From Sycobia sp. Sy_11 (Eukaryota > Arthropoda > Insecta > Hymenoptera > Epichrysomallidae), in the NCBI GenBank assembly GCA_018907035.1, contig JACCIC010000169.1, positions 673,001 through 737,000 of the forward strand: a stretch of 64,000 bases of DNA, given 5' to 3'. Positions 61,850 to 64,000 of this stretch are shown piece after piece. The stretch's first letter is position 1, and every line of letters starts with the position of its first letter. Under the pieces are notes generated by a model that saw only the letters and a list, made by a program, of their open reading frames with translations, had not been told where the DNA came from and searched no databases. Made by a program: the position numbers and the translations under genes.

Positions 61850-62480
61850 ATATCGCAACAACGTAATTATCCCGCAACCATCATTGAAATCCGCTTTTCT
61901 CCAACCGAGATGTAGCTATTTCCCGTATTCGTATATTATTCGAGCCGCCCTCGCCCCTCCTCCCGCGTTATCGAAACTCTCGGTTCTATGTACATCTAGT
62001 TAGGCAGATGGCGCTTTGATCTTTTTCCTCTTTGTTTTTGCTCTCTTTTTTTTATCGGCATTCCGCGCAATTGCGGACACGGGTGAAGGTGGGTGCAAAA
62101 AACAATACGGCGCCACCATCCGTTCCGCTGGAGCGACCGCCGCGAGTGTATTAAACTCCAGCGGCAATAGCCGCGCAGCGCGTTACGTATGTACCTACGC
62201 GCGGGGCTGAAGGAGCGGCAGGAGGGGGAGGCGCGGGGACGCGCGCGAAATCTCGAAGTTTAAGCCCGGCGCGCGCTCGCGCTCGCAAAATAATAGGCCA
62301 CCTTTATTAATGACATTTAATTAGTGTCAGCGGACTCTCGGCGCCTGGTGGCCGGAACGCCCACAATTTTCTTCCGTTCTCTCTTTGCTTTTTCCCACCA
62401 CCTGCAGCCACCCTCCACTCCCCCTCTCGGCTTCGCGTCCTCCCCATCCTTTGCCTTTGCACCTTTCCATTTTTCTATTT
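61850..62480. other. GC-rich, CpG-dense island
   Basis: CpG-dense at 62100-62290. Homeodomain-like cores (TTAATGA and TTTAATTAGTG) lie at about 62306-62328, next to the CpG-rich part. Only one 64-codon frame. A regulatory element is a reasonable guess. Confidence 0.45.
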
Positions 62481-63357
62481 AATCCGACTCTAAATATCGC
62501 TTATGGAATTAACTGTGTTTGGAAGTTTCTCGCGTTTAATCTGCTTTTCTATTAATATAATAATAAAAAGGTCAGAAATTTTTTCTCGATCTTTTTCGAG
62601 CTTTTTAGAATTATTTTACTTTAGAACATTTTACTATTTTGAACAGTTCATTGTCAATCTTTTATACTCATATAGATAAAAGTTTAGAAATTATAAAATT
62701 ATTAACTGAATGTTTTCAAATACTGCTGAATATTATATACTTGTCATACTTAGCAATTGTTACAATAAAAAATAATGTAACAGTACATAATTTAATAATT
62801 GATAAAAGCGGTAAATTTAGCGATATCGATGTAATCATTTGAATTGCAAGTTTTTATGCTGCATAAAACTAATTTGAATCCAATAGAGAATGAGGTCCTG
62901 TATCGGACTTGTTCCCGATCGCGGTTCATTTGCAAAATGGTGTAATTTTATTCAATTATGTTATATATTGTACTTATGTCGACTGCCGTAAAATAAATAA
63001 ATATTTTTATCAGCCTAGCAGTCTTTATACAATAATCTACGATACTAATATAAAGAGAGTCAGACTGTCCTTGGTTATAATCACCCCCGTACAAAATGTA
63101 AATATTTTAGAGCAAGTTATTAAAAGTAGATATAAAAGAACTCTTGAAAGTAGTTCGATTTTCAAAAATTGCAATAATGTAAATTTAATGTTAGAGTCAT
63201 TACCATTCTTTATTAATATAAAATTATGTAATAACATAAAATTTTGTTTTATATTTAAAATTAACTGGGGTGACGCTTTTATAATTATTATATAAATTAT
63301 TTTAGTGGGAATGAGGTATATATAGTAGCATATTATAGGTTTGATTTTATTTTAGTC

Positions 63358-63396
63358 CTTGAAGATGAACCTTACCGGTTCGAAACGTTGAACATC
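63358..63396 (+). ncRNA. Hammerhead-like stem-loop motif (copy E')
   Basis: CTTGAAGATG, stem AACC-TTACC-GGTT, then CGAAACGTTG. Same layout as copy B on the other strand. The altered catalytic core (GAAGATGA rather than CTGATGA) leaves self-cleavage open. Confidence 0.4.
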
Positions 63397-63417
63397 AAAA
63401 GTAAATTTTAATTTAAG

Positions 63418-63535
63418 GTGGTGCGGACAGTGATCATGTTCTTTACTAATATAGAATATAGTTTACTTTTATTATTTTCAACTTTTAGTTTAATTAAATT
63501 TTTATTTTATTTTTTAGTAGTAATTTCCATTTCAG
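63418..63535 (+). other. Intron-like segment in copy E'
   Basis: AAG|GTGGTGCGG at the left, TACTAAT about 25 bases in, pyrimidine-rich DNA, and TTTCCATTTCAG| at the right, at the position equivalent to the 73-bp segment in copy A'. It is 118 bases, longer by AT-rich insertions. An alternative acceptor (TTTTTTAG) lies at about 63517. Confidence 0.35.
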
Positions 63536-63654
63536 TTTCTACGGGATTGATTATGAAGAAGTATAGTCTGACTGTCATTATTTTAGTAGAATATATTTTA
63601 GTAGTATAAAGACTGTAAGGTCGATTAAAATATTTATTTATTTAATTACAATTA

Positions 63655-64000
63655 TCATTTTTTATTTGAATTATATTCACTGATTACCTGAGACAGCTGG
63701 AGAACTGGTATTTTTAAAATAGAACAGTATACATCTTCTCGAAGTAACAAGGGGATTTTATTATTTGAAAAAATAATAATTCAAACCTTTTCATAATTAT
63801 ATATATTATAATTTAACGCAACTCTCCATTTCTAGTATTAAAGTAAAAATACTCTTAAGGAATATACAAGCTTACGCAAAGAGTAAGAATAGGACACATT
63901 TTTCATATTTTTTCTGATTTTTTTTTTAAATTACAGTTTTTTAAATATATTTGTAATTATGATATTAATATTTTTGTAAATATAGATAATTCGACCTTTG
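63655..64000. other. AT-rich DNA, nothing recognised
   Basis: No open frame or repeat of note to the window end. Confidence 0.6.

Larger units (their letters stand above)
62967..63650. mobile_element. Composite of two inverted Penelope repeats (copies E and E')
   Basis: The left arm E (62967-63110, plus orientation) carries ATTGTACTTATGTCGACTG, AAATAAATATTTTTATC, GCAGTCTTTATAC and AGTCAGACTGTCCTTGG (63058). The right arm E' (about 63350-63650) is in reverse: the ribozyme-like stem, intron-like part, GTCTGACTGTCATTATTTTAG, GTATAAAGACTGTAAGG and AAATATTTATTTATTT. The 240 bases between (63110-63350) are AT-rich without the RT or GIY-YIG motifs. The form mimics the 19-20 kb element with its coding body lost. 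Confidence 0.8.

Overview
This window looks like intergenic or intronic nuclear DNA from an arthropod, most likely an insect and possibly a hymenopteran. That is inferred from its texture, not from a recognised gene. An AT-rich background carries dozens of long (TA)n, (CT/GA)n and (GT/CA)n tracts. Every 2-5 kb there is a short GC-rich, CpG-dense island that is not CpG-depleted. I found no intact host protein-coding gene, tRNA, rRNA or recognisable microRNA. Long open frames in the islands are best explained by a scarcity of AT-rich stop codons.

The recognisable genes are decayed transposable elements. At 17.76-18.07 kb (minus) lies a mariner-family transposase fossil with a YSPDL...DYYFLF signature. 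At 19.13-20.58 kb is a 5'-truncated Penelope-like retroelement (minus). It keeps the C-terminal half of a reverse transcriptase (YIDD) and a GIY-YIG-like segment, flanked by inverted copies of its terminal repeat. At 24.84-25.85 kb (plus) is a Tc1-like transposase pseudogene with several stops, a frameshift and a shortened D-to-E spacing.

The Penelope terminal repeat is the most interesting structure. Related solo or paired copies lie at 46.67-46.97, 58.99-59.29, 60.54-60.83 and 62.97-63.65 kb, three of them within 5 kb at the right end. They share a palindrome GACAGTC-A-GACTGTC. Several carry a stem-loop with GAAGATGA...CGAAACG, resembling the hammerhead ribozyme core known in Penelope-like elements. 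Several also carry a TACTAAC-like branch site; in the 20.3 kb copy this sits inside a 73-bp GT...AG segment that looks like a retained intron. A second, different Penelope-type relic is at 36.3 kb.

Layout: 0-17 kb is AT-rich DNA with islands at 3.6, 7.1, 10.1, 12.9 and 14.7 kb; 17-26 kb holds the transposon fossils; 26-46 kb has islands at 26.4, 29.3, 31.1, 33.3, 39.6, 42.6 and 45.7 kb separated by microsatellites; 46-64 kb has more islands (47.4, 49.3, 52.7, 55.5, 59.5, 61.9 kb) interleaved with the Penelope repeats. The islands may be cis-regulatory DNA, but nothing here proves it.
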